60,479 bases of DNA, from positions 1 through 60,479 of the forward strand of contig JAZLHF010000021.1 in NCBI GenBank assembly GCA_045616685.1, given 5' to 3'. The DNA is from UBA1764 sp045616685. Lineage in GTDB: Bacteria; Bacillota; Clostridia; Peptostreptococcales; Anaerovoracaceae. The notes under the pieces are model-generated. The model saw nothing but the letters and a program-made list of their open reading frames with translations. It was not told where the DNA came from and did no database searches. Positions 51,564 through 60,479 of this stretch are shown piece by piece. Position numbers and translations under genes: made by a program. Position 1 is the stretch's first letter, and every line of letters starts with the position of its first letter.

Positions 51564-53627
51564 ATGCCTAGACAGTTTTCACTCGAGAAAACAAGGAACA
51601 TCGGTATCATGGCTCACATTGATGCCGGAAAAACAACCACAACTGAAAGAATTTTGTTCTATACAGGCAAGACTCATAAGATTGGTGAGACCCATGATGG
51701 TACAGCTACCATGGACTGGATGGAACAAGAGCAAGAAAGAGGAATTACAATCACCTCTGCTGCGACTACAGCACAGTGGAAAGGTCACAGAATCAATATC
51801 ATTGATACTCCGGGCCATGTAGACTTTACTGTAGAAGTAGAAAGATCATTAAGAGTTCTTGATGGTGCAGTTACAGTTCTTTGTGCAAAGGGCGGTGTCG
51901 AACCTCAGTCTGAAACAGTTTGGAGACAGGCAGAGAAGTATAAAGTACCAAGAATGATTTTTGTCAACAAGATGGATATCATGGGTGCAAATTTCTACCA
52001 CGTTCTTGACATGGTTCACGACAGACTTCATGCTCCTGCAGTTGCTGTTCAACTTCCTATCGGTGTTGAAGCAACATTCAAGGGCGAAATCGACCTTATC
52101 AAAATGAGAGCTGAAGTTTATTACGATGATCTTGGACAAGATATTCGTGATGAAGAGATTCCTGCTGACATGATAGATCAGGCTAAGGAATACCGTCAGA
52201 AATTATTAGAAGCAGTCGCTGAAAGTGATGAAGTTTTGATGGAAAAATACCTCAATGGGGAAGACCTCACAGAGCAAGAAATCAAAACTACAATCAGAAA
52301 GATGACGCTTGCAAATGAAATGGTCCCAGTATTCTGTGGATCAGCATATAAAAACAAGGGCGTTCAATTATTACTTGACGGCGTTGTAGATTATATGCCA
52401 TCACCACTGGATATTCCGGCCATCGTCGGTGTTCATCCACACACAGGAAAAGAAGAAGATAGAAAATCAGATGATAATGCTCCATTCTCAGCATTAGCAT
52501 TCAAGATTATGGCAGACCCATTCGTTGGTAAGCTTGCCTTCTTCAGAGTGTATAGTGGAACACTCGACAGCGGTTCATACGTTTTCAACTCTGTAAAGGG
52601 TAAGAAGGAACGTATTGGACGTATATTACAAATGCATGCTAATCACAGAGAAGATATCGAAACGGTTTACGCCGGAGATATCGCTGCCGCAGTTGGACTT
52701 AAAGAGACAACAACCGGTGATACACTTTGTGATGAAAAGCATCAAATAATCCTGGAATCAATGCAGTTCCCAGATCCAGTTATCCAGATTGCTATTGAGC
52801 CTAAGACAAAGGCAGGTCAGGAAAAGATGGGTATCGCTCTTGCAAAGCTTGCAGAAGAAGATCCTACTTTCAGAACCTATACCGATCCAGATACTGGTCA
52901 AACAATTATCGCCGGAATGGGCGAGCTGCATCTGGAAATTATAGTTGACAGATTACTTCGGGAGTTTAAGGTAGAGGCTAATGTTGGTAAGCCACAAGTT
53001 GCTTATAAAGAAACGATTACAGCCGAAGCCTCCGAAGATAACAAGTATGCTAAGCAGAGCGGTGGTCACGGACAATATGGTCACGTTAAGATCAAGGTTT
53101 ATCCAAGGCAGCCTGGCGAAGGATACGAATTCGTCAACAAAATTGTTGGTGGTGCAATTCCAAAAGAATACATCGGACCAATTGACCAGGGTATTCAAGA
53201 GGCTATGCAGAATGGCCCACTTGCTGGTTATCCACTCGTAGATTTCGGCGTCGAGTTATTCGACGGTTCATATCACGAAGTAGACTCCAGTGAAATGGCA
53301 TTTAAGATTGCTGCTTCTATGGCTCTTAGAGAAGCCGTTAAGAAAGCAAGCCCAGTTCTGCTTGAGCCAATCTTTAAGGTCGAGGTTACAGCTCCGGAAG
53401 AATATATGGGAGATGTAATTGGTGATATCAGCGGAAGAAGAGGAAGAATCGAAGGAACAGATATGTTCAACGGAGCAGTTTCTGTTCATGCAATGGTTCC
53501 TCTTGCTGAAATGTTTGGTTACGCAACAGATTTACGATCCAAGACTCAGGGTAGAGGAAACTACGTAATGCAGATGGATCACTTTGAGAAGTTACCAGAC
53601 AGTATGCTCGATAAAATTAATAAATAG
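51564..53627 (+). CDS. fusA: Elongation factor G
   Basis: 687 residues. P-loop AHIDAGKTTT, switch-region RGITITSAATT, DTPGHVDF and NKMD define the GTPase domain. Domains II-V follow at normal length. It drives ribosome translocation. Nothing unusual is seen. Confidence 0.98.
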   Translation: MPRQFSLEKTRNIGIMAHIDAGKTTTTERILFYTGKTHKIGETHDGTATMDWMEQEQERGITITSAATTAQWKGHRINIIDTPGHVDFTVEVERSLRVLDGAVTVLCAKGGVEPQSETVWRQAEKYKVPRMIFVNKMDIMGANFYHVLDMVHDRLHAPAVAVQLPIGVEATFKGEIDLIKMRAEVYYDDLGQDIRDEEIPADMIDQAKEYRQKLLEAVAESDEVLMEKYLNGEDLTEQEIKTTIRKMTLANEMVPVFCGSAYKNKGVQLLLDGVVDYMPSPLDIPAIVGVHPHTGKEEDRKSDDNAPFSALAFKIMADPFVGKLAFFRVYSGTLDSGSYVFNSVKGKKERIGRILQMHANHREDIETVYAGDIAAAVGLKETTTGDTLCDEKHQIILESMQFPDPVIQIAIEPKTKAGQEKMGIALAKLAEEDPTFRTYTDPDTGQTIIAGMGELHLEIIVDRLLREFKVEANVGKPQVAYKETITAEASEDNKYAKQSGGHGQYGHVKIKVYPRQPGEGYEFVNKIVGGAIPKEYIGPIDQGIQEAMQNGPLAGYPLVDFGVELFDGSYHEVDSSEMAFKIAASMALREAVKKASPVLLEPIFKVEVTAPEEYMGDVIGDISGRRGRIEGTDMFNGAVSVHAMVPLAEMFGYATDLRSKTQGRGNYVMQMDHFEKLPDSMLDKINK

Positions 53628-53683
53628 TTTAATCAAATTTGCAAATTTTAAAATCTAAACGCGTTTAAAAGGAGAAAATTAAA

Positions 53684-54883
53684 ATGGCAAAAGAGAAATT
53701 TGAAAGATCAAAGCCACATGTTAACATTGGCACAATCGGTCACGTAGACCACGGTAAGACAACACTTACAGCAGCTATCACAAAGGTACTTGCTACTAAG
53801 ATGCCTACAGACACAAACAAAATCGTAGACTTCGCAAACATTGATAAGGCTCCAGAAGAAAGAGAAAGAGGAATCACTATCAATACAGCTCACGTAGAAT
53901 ACGAAACAGCAAAGAGACACTATGCTCACGTTGACTGCCCGGGTCACGCAGACTATGTAAAGAACATGATTACTGGTGCTGCTCAGATGGACGGTGCTAT
54001 CCTCGTAGTTGCTGCTACTGATGGACCAATGCCACAGACAAGAGAACACATCCTTCTCTCCCGTCAGGTAGGCGTTCCTTACATTGTAGTATTCATGAAC
54101 AAGTGCGATATGGTTGATGATGATGAACTTCTCGACCTCGTTGAAATGGAAATCAGAGACTTACTTTCAAGCTATGACTTCCCTGGCGATGACACACCTA
54201 TTATCAGAGGTTCCGCACTCATGGCACTTCAGGATCCTAACTGTGAATGGGCTGACAAGGTTATGGAATTACTCGACGCTGTTGACAGCTATATTCCAGA
54301 TCCAGAAAGACCTACAGACAAGCCTTTCCTTATGCCAGTAGAAGACGTATTCTCAATCACAGGTCGTGGTACAGTAGCTACAGGCCGTGTTGAAAGAGGT
54401 ATTGTAAAGATGAGCGATACAGTTGAAATCGTTGGTCTTACAGATGAAAAGAGACAGGTTGTTGTAACTGGTGTTGAAATGTTCAGAAAGCTCCTTGATC
54501 AGGGCGAAGCTGGCGATAACATCGGTCTCCTCCTCCGTGGTGTTCAGAGAAACGAAATCGAAAGAGGACAGGTTCTTGCTGCTCCTGGATCAATTCACCC
54601 ACATACAAAGTTTGGTTCAGAAGTTTACGTTCTTAAGCAGAGCGAAGGTGGACGTCATACACCATTCTTCAATGGTTACAGACCACAGTTCTACTTCAGA
54701 ACAACAGACGTTACTGGTACAATTTCACTTCCAGAAGGAACAGAAATGTGCATGCCTGGTGACAACACAAGAATGGCTATCGAACTTATCACACCTATCG
54801 CTATTGAAGAAGGTTTAAGATTCGCTATTCGTGAAGGCGGCAGAACAGTTGCTTCCGGCGTTGTTGCATCACTCAACGACTAA
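53684..54883 (+). CDS. tuf: Elongation factor Tu
   Basis: 399 residues. GHVDHGKTTL, RGITINTAHVEYET, DCPGHADYVKNMITGAAQMDG and NKCD are all intact. It delivers aminoacyl-tRNA to the ribosome. AAAGGAG lies upstream. A terminator closes the supercluster. Confidence 0.98.
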   Translation: MAKEKFERSKPHVNIGTIGHVDHGKTTLTAAITKVLATKMPTDTNKIVDFANIDKAPEERERGITINTAHVEYETAKRHYAHVDCPGHADYVKNMITGAAQMDGAILVVAATDGPMPQTREHILLSRQVGVPYIVVFMNKCDMVDDDELLDLVEMEIRDLLSSYDFPGDDTPIIRGSALMALQDPNCEWADKVMELLDAVDSYIPDPERPTDKPFLMPVEDVFSITGRGTVATGRVERGIVKMSDTVEIVGLTDEKRQVVVTGVEMFRKLLDQGEAGDNIGLLLRGVQRNEIERGQVLAAPGSIHPHTKFGSEVYVLKQSEGGRHTPFFNGYRPQFYFRTTDVTGTISLPEGTEMCMPGDNTRMAIELITPIAIEEGLRFAIREGGRTVASGVVASLND

Positions 54884-54920
54884 TTTGGTTAGTAACGAAT
54901 AAGTAAATACAAATAAAAGT

Positions 54921-54954
54921 AAAACACGGTCTGTTAATAAATAGGCCGTGTTTT
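54921..54954 (+). terminator. Terminator after tuf
   Basis: AAAACACGGTCT pairs with AGGCCGTGTTTT (one G-T wobble), 10-base loop, then AT-rich sequence. Confidence 0.85.
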
Positions 54955-54990
54955 ATAGTCTTTTAAATTTTTGTATGAGATTAAAATCGG

Positions 54991-56307
54991 TTATGAGTCT
55001 TTGCATTGTTTGCAAAGTTCTATTACGAAGTTATATCTATCAAGCACATATTCTGCAATTAAATTTTCATCTCTTTTAATTTCAATTGAATCAAAAATCT
55101 TTTGAATATCTTCGCGAGTGATTTTTTTAAAATTTAAACTTCCAACCATTTTTTTAGCTTTAGAGTTCTGTTTTAAAAAGTTTCTTAAATATTTAGAAAG
55201 CCCATCGCGTTGTGAATTAAAATGCAGGTTACTTGTTGCATTTAGTAATGCTATATTGTTGTCGTAATTTGGGGCTAAGCTGATAATTTTCCCGTTTTTC
55301 TTATCTCTAAGCAATGCGCAATTTTCATTATGCCTATCAACATTGTAAATAATAAAATCAAACAAAATCAAATTTAAATATTGTTTTGCTATTACGTTTG
55401 AAATAGTTGACAGAGCACTAAAAACATTATCATAATCATCATTATCTCCGGCAATAGACGATACGGGTTCGAGATTATATTTATCTGCAATGTTTTTTGT
55501 CCTGATATATCCATCGATGTATTCGTAATCAGCGGTAGGAATATTTAAAACTTTTGCGAGTCGTGAACAAAATAGTTCGGAAAAGATTTCATCTTGTGTG
55601 CCTTGTTTATATAAATACCATTCGCCTTGAATAAGCTTCCAACATTTCTCATAGCTTCCGGTCAATGTGAGTTGAGGTGAATGCTTTGGAAATTTTGGCA
55701 CATAGCCGGCATCTCCTTTTAAAACCAAATCCCCATAAAAATCATATTCAAATGAAATGTCTTTATACTTTAGCTTAGAGCCCTTTGCTCTGAACCAGTA
55801 ATTATCGGTGATGCAAGCTCCAAAAGAGTAAGTCGAAACAATAGCATCATCACTTTCGCTTATTCCAAGGTATTTCTTAAGCAGCCTTGAATGGGTTCGA
55901 CTTCTATCAATGGCTCGTGTTGCCAAAAAACTTCTAATATTGCCGGTTCGTTTTATAAGAAGAGGACATTTTTCCAAGTCACATTCGATCATTACTCCGT
56001 TTTCAAAACTTGCAACAACAGAGTCTTCCATCATTAAATCTCCTGTAAGTTCAATACTTCTTTTTGATGGCTTTTTAACATTTCGGCCGGAGTTTTCAAT
56101 TTGCTTGATTTTAGTCTCAATTTCTTTGCGCCTTGCAATTTGTTTTTTAATATCGGCAAGTTCATTCTTTTTAATATACTTACTCAATAGCTTGCCTTTT
56201 TCAGTATATTGATAGTAATAATAAATTTTGCCATTAATCTTTTTTTCAGAAATATAGCCTTTAGGTAGTTTATTTAGTTCTTCAATTAATAATCTTAAAT
56301 CGTCCAT
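54991..56307 (-). CDS. HipA-like serine/threonine kinase with N-terminal extension
   Basis: 438 residues. The C-terminal half has the HipA catalytic loop DFIIYNVDRHNENCALL (catalytic Asp and Asn) and the metal-binding APNYDNN, as in HipA and CtkA kinases. Residues 1-60 (LPKGYISEKKINGKIYYYY, QYTEKGKLLSKYIKK) look like a separate small beta/helical domain resembling DUF6788. No HipB-like helix-turn-helix gene is adjacent. Two 17-bp repeats upstream may be operators. The substrate is unknown; HipA-type kinases can inhibit growth by phosphorylating translation factors. Confidence 0.78.
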   Translation of the reverse strand: MDDLRLLIEELNKLPKGYISEKKINGKIYYYYQYTEKGKLLSKYIKKNELADIKKQIARRKEIETKIKQIENSGRNVKKPSKRSIELTGDLMMEDSVVASFENGVMIECDLEKCPLLIKRTGNIRSFLATRAIDRSRTHSRLLKKYLGISESDDAIVSTYSFGACITDNYWFRAKGSKLKYKDISFEYDFYGDLVLKGDAGYVPKFPKHSPQLTLTGSYEKCWKLIQGEWYLYKQGTQDEIFSELFCSRLAKVLNIPTADYEYIDGYIRTKNIADKYNLEPVSSIAGDNDDYDNVFSALSTISNVIAKQYLNLILFDFIIYNVDRHNENCALLRDKKNGKIISLAPNYDNNIALLNATSNLHFNSQRDGLSKYLRNFLKQNSKAKKMVGSLNFKKITREDIQKIFDSIEIKRDENLIAEYVLDRYNFVIELCKQCKDS

Positions 56308-56323
56308 TTTTAACCTTTTTCTT

Positions 56324-56388
56324 CAACTATGTATAAGTTAAATACATGATACCCCGTTTAACCTATTTTTGCAACTATGATTAAGTTA
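56324..56388 (-). promoter_or_regulatory. Two 17-bp direct repeats upstream of the HipA-like gene
   Basis: CAACTATGTATAAGTTA (56,324-56,340) and CAACTATGATTAAGTTA (56,372-56,388) are 48 bp apart and each is partly palindromic (AACT...AGTT). They lie just before the kinase start and could bind a repressor. Confidence 0.55.
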
Positions 56389-56447
56389 TTTTCGCATAAG
56401 TAAATTCCCAAGTTCCCAAAGCGGGAAGTTAGCATAAAACTTAAAAC

Positions 56448-56490
56448 GCCAAAAACCGCTAAATTTCCGCCAAAAACCGCTGGACTTTTA
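56448..56490 (+). promoter_or_regulatory. Repeated motif upstream of the first LRR/SLH gene
   Basis: GCCAAAAACCGCT occurs twice 21 bp apart (56,448 and 56,469). The second continues as AAAAACCGCTGGACTTTTA (56,472-56,490), which is repeated exactly at 58,897-58,915 upstream of the second LRR/SLH gene at a similar distance. This suggests shared regulation. Confidence 0.55.
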
Positions 56491-56584
56491 GACGTTGGGG
56501 GGGGTATGATAATAATTAGACAAGCAATTTGCCAAATTGTACAATAATTTGCCAAGAGGCAAATTAAGAAAAAGAGGAAAGAAA

Positions 56585-58531
56585 ATGAGCAAAAAGAAAT
56601 TACTTATTTGTATAGCATTTATCTTTGTTTTAACACTTATTATTTCAGCGAATGCTTATGCAGCAGATGATTTAGATTATTTGTGTTTTACTGCCGGTGA
56701 AGGTGGAGCAACAATTTCTATGGAGAAAGTTGATGCTGATGATGATGGCATTGATACCCCAACAGTTTATTTAGAGTATTCCTTGGATGATAAAAACACA
56801 TGGGAAAATTTAACTATAGATATTATGGAAGATGATACCACCGTCAAGCCAGTGGAAGTATCAGAAAACGGGAAAATTTATTTTAGAGCTGATCTCGATT
56901 ATAATGATGGCAAAAATGGTGCTTTTGCTGCAGGTACTGAAGATATACCAATGAATAATTATCATAGTTTTCATATTGATGGTAAAGTTAGCTTAAGTGG
57001 AAATATTATGTCACTTTTGAATGCTGATAATTTTGAAAACATTGATACAGTTCCGGAGTTTGCATTTGTATATCTTTTTTTTACTATGGATGAAGAAGCT
57101 GCGAAAAGTATAGTGTCCATTGAAGGACTAAGACTTCCTGCGACAAATTTAAATAGGCATTGTTACACAGGTATGTTTACTGGATGTACAAGTTTGAATA
57201 AGATACCAGAAAACTTTCTTAGCGCAGGAAAACTTGCAGATTACTGCTATTCGTGTATGTTTGGTGGATGTACAAGTTTGAATAAGATACCAAAAGATCT
57301 GTTGCCTAAAAAAAAGCTTGCAGAAGGTTGTTACATGGGTATGTTTTCCAATTGCACGAAATTAAAAGAGGTCCCGAATGATTTACTTCCTGCAGAGACA
57401 CTTGCTGAAAATTGTTATGATGGTATGTTTTCCTGGTGCACATCATTAACGAAAGCTCCAAAATTGATTGCAAAGCAGATGGTTAAAAGTTGTTATGCCA
57501 GTATGTTTGATCATTGTGAATCATTAGAAGAGGCTCCAGAGCTTCCAGCAAGAAAATTAGCTCCTTTTTGTTATTCTTGGATGTTTTCCAACTGTGATAA
57601 ATTAGAAGAATCTCCAAGTCTTCCTGCCTCAAAACTTTGTGATAATTGCTATAATTATATGTTTTATGGGTGTGATACATTATCTAAAGTAACAGTGTAT
57701 TTTGCAGATTGGGGTGTTAAAGGCATAGATGAATGCTATCCTACAGAAGAGTGGCTTAATGATACTCCTTACGAAGGAGACTTCTATTGCATTCCAGATC
57801 TTGAAACAAAGGAAATTGAGCGTCTAGGAATGACAATCCCAGAAGGTTGGACAATTTATAAAACTCTCACCCCGGAAATCGATTTCCCATGGTGGGTTAT
57901 TCCATTTATCTTTGGCGGCACAAGTTCAGGTAGCTCAAGTTCAAGTGAACCGAAAGCTCCTGTTGTTCCAACTGCCAGCTATGATAAATGTACAAAAGCA
58001 AGTGATTGCCCAATGTATGTTTACTATGATCTTGATATGGCAAAATGGTATCACGATGGAATCCACTTCTGTTTAGATAATGGCCTTATGAAAGGCGTAG
58101 GTTCATATATGTTTGATCCTGATGGAACAACAACAAGACCAATGATGGTAACAATCTTATCTCGTATGGATGGTTGTGATACAGAAGATGGCGCTACATG
58201 GGACGAAGTTGGAAAAGCATGGGCAAAGACATATAAAATTTCTGATGGTATCCCAGAAGAAGGCAATATCACAAGAGAAGAATTTGCAACAATGCTTTAC
58301 AGATATGCACAAAAAGAAGGAAAGGGCTTCGTCGGTTCTTGGATGTTCTTGCTCGATTTTAAGGATGCAGACAAAATAAGCTCTTGGGCAGACGAAGCTG
58401 TCCACTGGTGCGTAATGAAGGGAATCTTGCAGGGCAGAACAGGTCTTTACGAAGGAATGCTCGACCCACAGGCAACCCTAACCCGTGCCGAAGCATCAGC
58501 AATGATTCAAAGATTTTGCGAAGTGAAATAA
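56585..58531 (+). CDS. BspA-like leucine-rich repeat surface protein with SLH domains (1)
   Basis: 648 residues from the ATG at 56,585. Signal peptide MSKKKLLICIAFIFVLTLII...ANAYA is cleaved near residue 26. A beta-rich N-domain (about 30-160) is followed by about eight repeats of the form CYxxMFxxCxxLxxxPxLPAxxL (about 200-380), a BspA-type leucine-rich fold. A Ser-rich linker precedes three S-layer-homology repeats (about 480-648) that would bind secondary cell-wall polymer. A surface adhesin is the likely role. Terminator follows. Confidence 0.85.
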   Translation: MSKKKLLICIAFIFVLTLIISANAYAADDLDYLCFTAGEGGATISMEKVDADDDGIDTPTVYLEYSLDDKNTWENLTIDIMEDDTTVKPVEVSENGKIYFRADLDYNDGKNGAFAAGTEDIPMNNYHSFHIDGKVSLSGNIMSLLNADNFENIDTVPEFAFVYLFFTMDEEAAKSIVSIEGLRLPATNLNRHCYTGMFTGCTSLNKIPENFLSAGKLADYCYSCMFGGCTSLNKIPKDLLPKKKLAEGCYMGMFSNCTKLKEVPNDLLPAETLAENCYDGMFSWCTSLTKAPKLIAKQMVKSCYASMFDHCESLEEAPELPARKLAPFCYSWMFSNCDKLEESPSLPASKLCDNCYNYMFYGCDTLSKVTVYFADWGVKGIDECYPTEEWLNDTPYEGDFYCIPDLETKEIERLGMTIPEGWTIYKTLTPEIDFPWWVIPFIFGGTSSGSSSSSEPKAPVVPTASYDKCTKASDCPMYVYYDLDMAKWYHDGIHFCLDNGLMKGVGSYMFDPDGTTTRPMMVTILSRMDGCDTEDGATWDEVGKAWAKTYKISDGIPEEGNITREEFATMLYRYAQKEGKGFVGSWMFLLDFKDADKISSWADEAVHWCVMKGILQGRTGLYEGMLDPQATLTRAEASAMIQRFCEVK

Positions 58532-58534
58532 TGC

Positions 58535-58569
58535 AAAAACTGCAGGTGAAAAAATCATCTGCAGTTTTT
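58535..58569 (+). terminator. Terminator after the first LRR/SLH gene
   Basis: AAAAACTGCAGGTGA/TCATCTGCAGTTTTT with an AAAAA loop, followed by T and A. Confidence 0.85.
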
Positions 58570-58651
58570 TATTGAAAAGTAATAAAAAAGATATATAATT
58601 AGTTATAAGAATTACCGCTTTTTTCTGGGCGATAATTGTCTAGTTTTGATC

Positions 58652-58671
58652 GCCACCGATTAATCGGTGGC
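58652..58671 (-). terminator. Terminator of the 30-residue peptide gene
   Basis: Perfect 20-bp palindrome GCCACCGATTAATCGGTGGC just downstream of the small peptide on the minus strand. It has some T residues after it in that direction. Confidence 0.6.
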
Positions 58672-58676
58672 AGATT

Positions 58677-58769
58677 TTATTTTTTGCGGTTGAACCACAT
58701 CACTAGCAATGTGATTAAGCCGAGAAGAACCATAGTATATTCAAAAAGAATATTTATTGTCACTTCCAT
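58677..58769 (-). CDS. 30-residue single-helix membrane peptide, candidate type I toxin
   Basis: MEVTINILFEYTMVLLGLIT plus LLVMWFNRKK, from the ATG at 58,769 with AAAGGAG eight bases upstream. One hydrophobic helix ends in a basic tail, the layout of type I toxin peptides. A palindromic terminator follows. A longer frame reaches 58,889, but the binding site supports the short form. An antisense RNA would be expected but cannot be identified from sequence. It lies alone between two surface-protein genes. Confidence 0.6.
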   Translation of the reverse strand: MEVTINILFEYTMVLLGLITLLVMWFNRKK

Positions 58770-58896
58770 AAATATCAGCTCCTTTCTTCTAATCTCAAAG
58801 ACCCTCCGAAAGAAGACAGCCACCGCCAAGCGGTAATCCAGTAATATATTACAATAAATGTAAAAACATGTCAATAATATCAGTCTCAAACTCCCT

Positions 58897-58915
58897 AAAA
58901 ACCGCTGGACTTTTA
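58897..58915 (+). promoter_or_regulatory. Second copy of the LRR/SLH upstream motif
   Basis: AAAAACCGCTGGACTTTTA, identical to 56,472-56,490, 74 bp before the second LRR/SLH start. Confidence 0.5.
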
Positions 58916-58988
58916 TAATTTGGAGGATGTATGATATATGTATGATAAAAATTTATCAAAGGGGATAAATTAAAAAGGGGGAAAGGAT

Positions 58989-60479
58989 ATGAGAAAGAGA
59001 AATTTATTATTATGCATAGCATTTATCTTTATTTTAACTCTTATGATTTCAGCTAATGCTTATGCAGCAAACAATTCTGATTATTTGTGTTTTACTGCCG
59101 TTGAAGATGGAACAACAATTTCCATGGAAAAACACGATGATACAAGGGATGAAATTGATACTCCAACAGTTTATTTAGAATATTCGACGGACAAAGAAAA
59201 TTGGGAAACATTTAAGATTCAGGCAGAAGGCGTGCCTACTCCTACTGTAATAACGCTAAACGCAGGCGATAAGGTTTATTTTAGAGCTGGCGACGGGGTT
59301 CAAAATAAAGCTTTTGCTAATGGCAATGAAAACTGCCCATGGGATAACTATAATTGTTTTAAAATCAATGGCAAGGTTGCTTTAAGCGGCAATATTATGT
59401 CGCTTTTAGATGCTAAAAATTTTGAAAGAATTAGTGAAGTTGCAGATTTTGCATTTACAAATTTAAATTCAGACTCAAATAAAAGCATAGTATCTATTGA
59501 TGGATTACGACTTCCTGCAAAAACTTTAGGTAAATATTGCTATGCAAGTATGTTTAATGGATGTGAAAATTTAATTAAGGTTCCAGAAAACTTGCTTGGT
59601 GCAGAAGAACTTGCCGAATACTGTTGTAATGGTATGTTTGGTGGATGCACAAACCTTACTAATGTGCCGAAACTAAAATCTACACAGCTTGCAAAAGGTT
59701 GTTATAAGGGTATGTTTGAAGGTTGTGAGAAATTAGAGGCGGTTTCGAAATATTTACTTCCTGCAGAAACGCTTGCTGAAAATTGTTATGATAGTATGTT
59801 TCATAATTGCGTTTCACTAAAGAAAGCTCCAAGATTAATTGCAAAGCAAATGGCTGAAAGTTGCTATGAGAATATGTTTTGTGTATGTAAATCATTAGAA
59901 AAAGCTCCAGAGCTTCCGGCTACAAAGTTGGCACCTTATTGTTATAAATGGATGTTTTCTGACTGTGATAAATTAACAAAATCGCCGGTGCTACCTGCTT
60001 CAGAACTTTGTGAAGGATGTTATATGCAAATGTTTTTTGCTTGTGAAAAATTAACAGAAATAACAGCATATTTTACAGATTGGGATTTTGATAAGTTTGA
60101 AGATGATCCTACCGAAAACTGGCTTAATAATATTGGAACAACGGGAATTATCCATTGCGTTAAAGAACTTGATACAAGTGTTGCGGTTGGAGGTAGTACA
60201 TTTCCTGAGAGCTGGACAATAAGGCCTGATGCTCCAGAGCTTCCACCAGAAATCGATTTCCCATGGTGGTTCATTCCATCCGTTCCGGGCGGTACAGGCT
60301 CTAACAAGCCAGTTGTTCCTACTCAGCCAACAACTTATGATAAATGCAAGCAGGATGAGCTTTGTCCATTAACAAATTATTACGATCTTGATGCTACAAA
60401 ATGGTATCACGATGGAATTCACTTCTGTCTTGATGCCGGCCTTATGAACGGCGTAGGCTCATATACATTTGATCCTGAT
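58989..60479 (+). CDS. BspA-like leucine-rich repeat surface protein with SLH domains (2), cut by window end
   Basis: The frame from the ATG at 58,989 (AAAGG upstream) is open to the last base, 497 codons. The signal peptide MRKRNLLLCIAFIFILTLMI...ANAYA and the N-domain are close to those of the first protein. The same CYxxMFxxC repeats follow (about 180-360), then a Pro-rich linker with EIDFPWWFIPS and the start of the first SLH repeat (KWYHDGIHFCLDAGLMNGVG). The rest of the SLH region lies outside the window. The two genes arose by duplication. Confidence 0.88.
   Translation, partial: MRKRNLLLCIAFIFILTLMISANAYAANNSDYLCFTAVEDGTTISMEKHDDTRDEIDTPTVYLEYSTDKENWETFKIQAEGVPTPTVITLNAGDKVYFRAGDGVQNKAFANGNENCPWDNYNCFKINGKVALSGNIMSLLDAKNFERISEVADFAFTNLNSDSNKSIVSIDGLRLPAKTLGKYCYASMFNGCENLIKVPENLLGAEELAEYCCNGMFGGCTNLTNVPKLKSTQLAKGCYKGMFEGCEKLEAVSKYLLPAETLAENCYDSMFHNCVSLKKAPRLIAKQMAESCYENMFCVCKSLEKAPELPATKLAPYCYKWMFSDCDKLTKSPVLPASELCEGCYMQMFFACEKLTEITAYFTDWDFDKFEDDPTENWLNNIGTTGIIHCVKELDTSVAVGGSTFPESWTIRPDAPELPPEIDFPWWFIPSVPGGTGSNKPVVPTQPTTYDKCKQDELCPLTNYYDLDATKWYHDGIHFCLDAGLMNGVGSYTFDPD

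Overview
The window looks like the chromosome of a low-GC, anaerobic, monoderm Firmicute of the class Clostridia. The evidence is the secE-nusG-rplKA-rplJL-rpoBC-rpsLG-fusA-tuf order, an RNA polymerase beta' subunit of 1183 residues, lipoproteins with Gram-positive lipoboxes, S-layer-homology surface proteins and a perfect CIRCE element. I cannot name the genus; a relative of Eubacterium or Mogibacterium is only a guess.

Layout. (1) 1-11.1 kb is GC-richer and almost entirely minus strand. It holds an envelope-sugar cluster (nucleotidyltransferase, EpsD-like glycosyltransferase, GmhB-like phosphatase, GalE, and the start of a further gene), a SipW-type secreted protein followed by a solute-binding lipoprotein, and a fumarate-respiration operon (small protein, aspA, frdC-, frdA- and frdB-like genes). 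A CIRCE-controlled hsp20 is divergent from that operon. (2) 11.1-24.4 kb is an AT-rich accessory region that looks like decayed, stacked integrative elements. It holds a DUF4143 ATPase with a 33-bp repeat array, a CBASS-like cyclase plus S-4TM effector, an XRE regulator and lipoprotein, EcsC and DUF4230 membrane-associated proteins, an orphan AbiEi, a HEPN/MNT pair, and broken hsdM and hsdS genes. (3) 24,429-35,360 is a better-preserved integrative element of about 10.9 kb in a tRNA-Thr gene, bounded by a 50-bp direct repeat. It carries a PIN-domain membrane protein, a second DUF4143 ATPase with its own repeat array, a type II restriction-modification system with two paralogous nuclease subunits, a CRESS-like HUH/SF3 Rep with a hairpin-rich putative origin, an excisionase and a tyrosine integrase. 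(4) 35.5-39.3 kb holds housekeeping genes (redox protein, NlpC/P60 hydrolase, YhbY, TetR, PutP). (5) 39.4-54.9 kb is the core transcription-translation supercluster. (6) 55-60.5 kb holds a HipA-like kinase and two related leucine-rich-repeat/SLH surface proteins, the second cut by the window edge, with a 30-residue membrane peptide between them.

The strongest candidates for something new are in the accessory region. First, both DUF4143 ATPase-nuclease genes lie beside arrays of short direct repeats spaced about three helical turns apart, and a third array at 19.7 kb is a fusion of the two repeat types with no ATPase beside it. Second, a structured element of about 178 bp, ending in a strong hairpin, occurs three times between unrelated accessory genes; one copy is split in two around an inserted gene. 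Its base pairing suggests an RNA or a DNA hairpin rather than a coding sequence.
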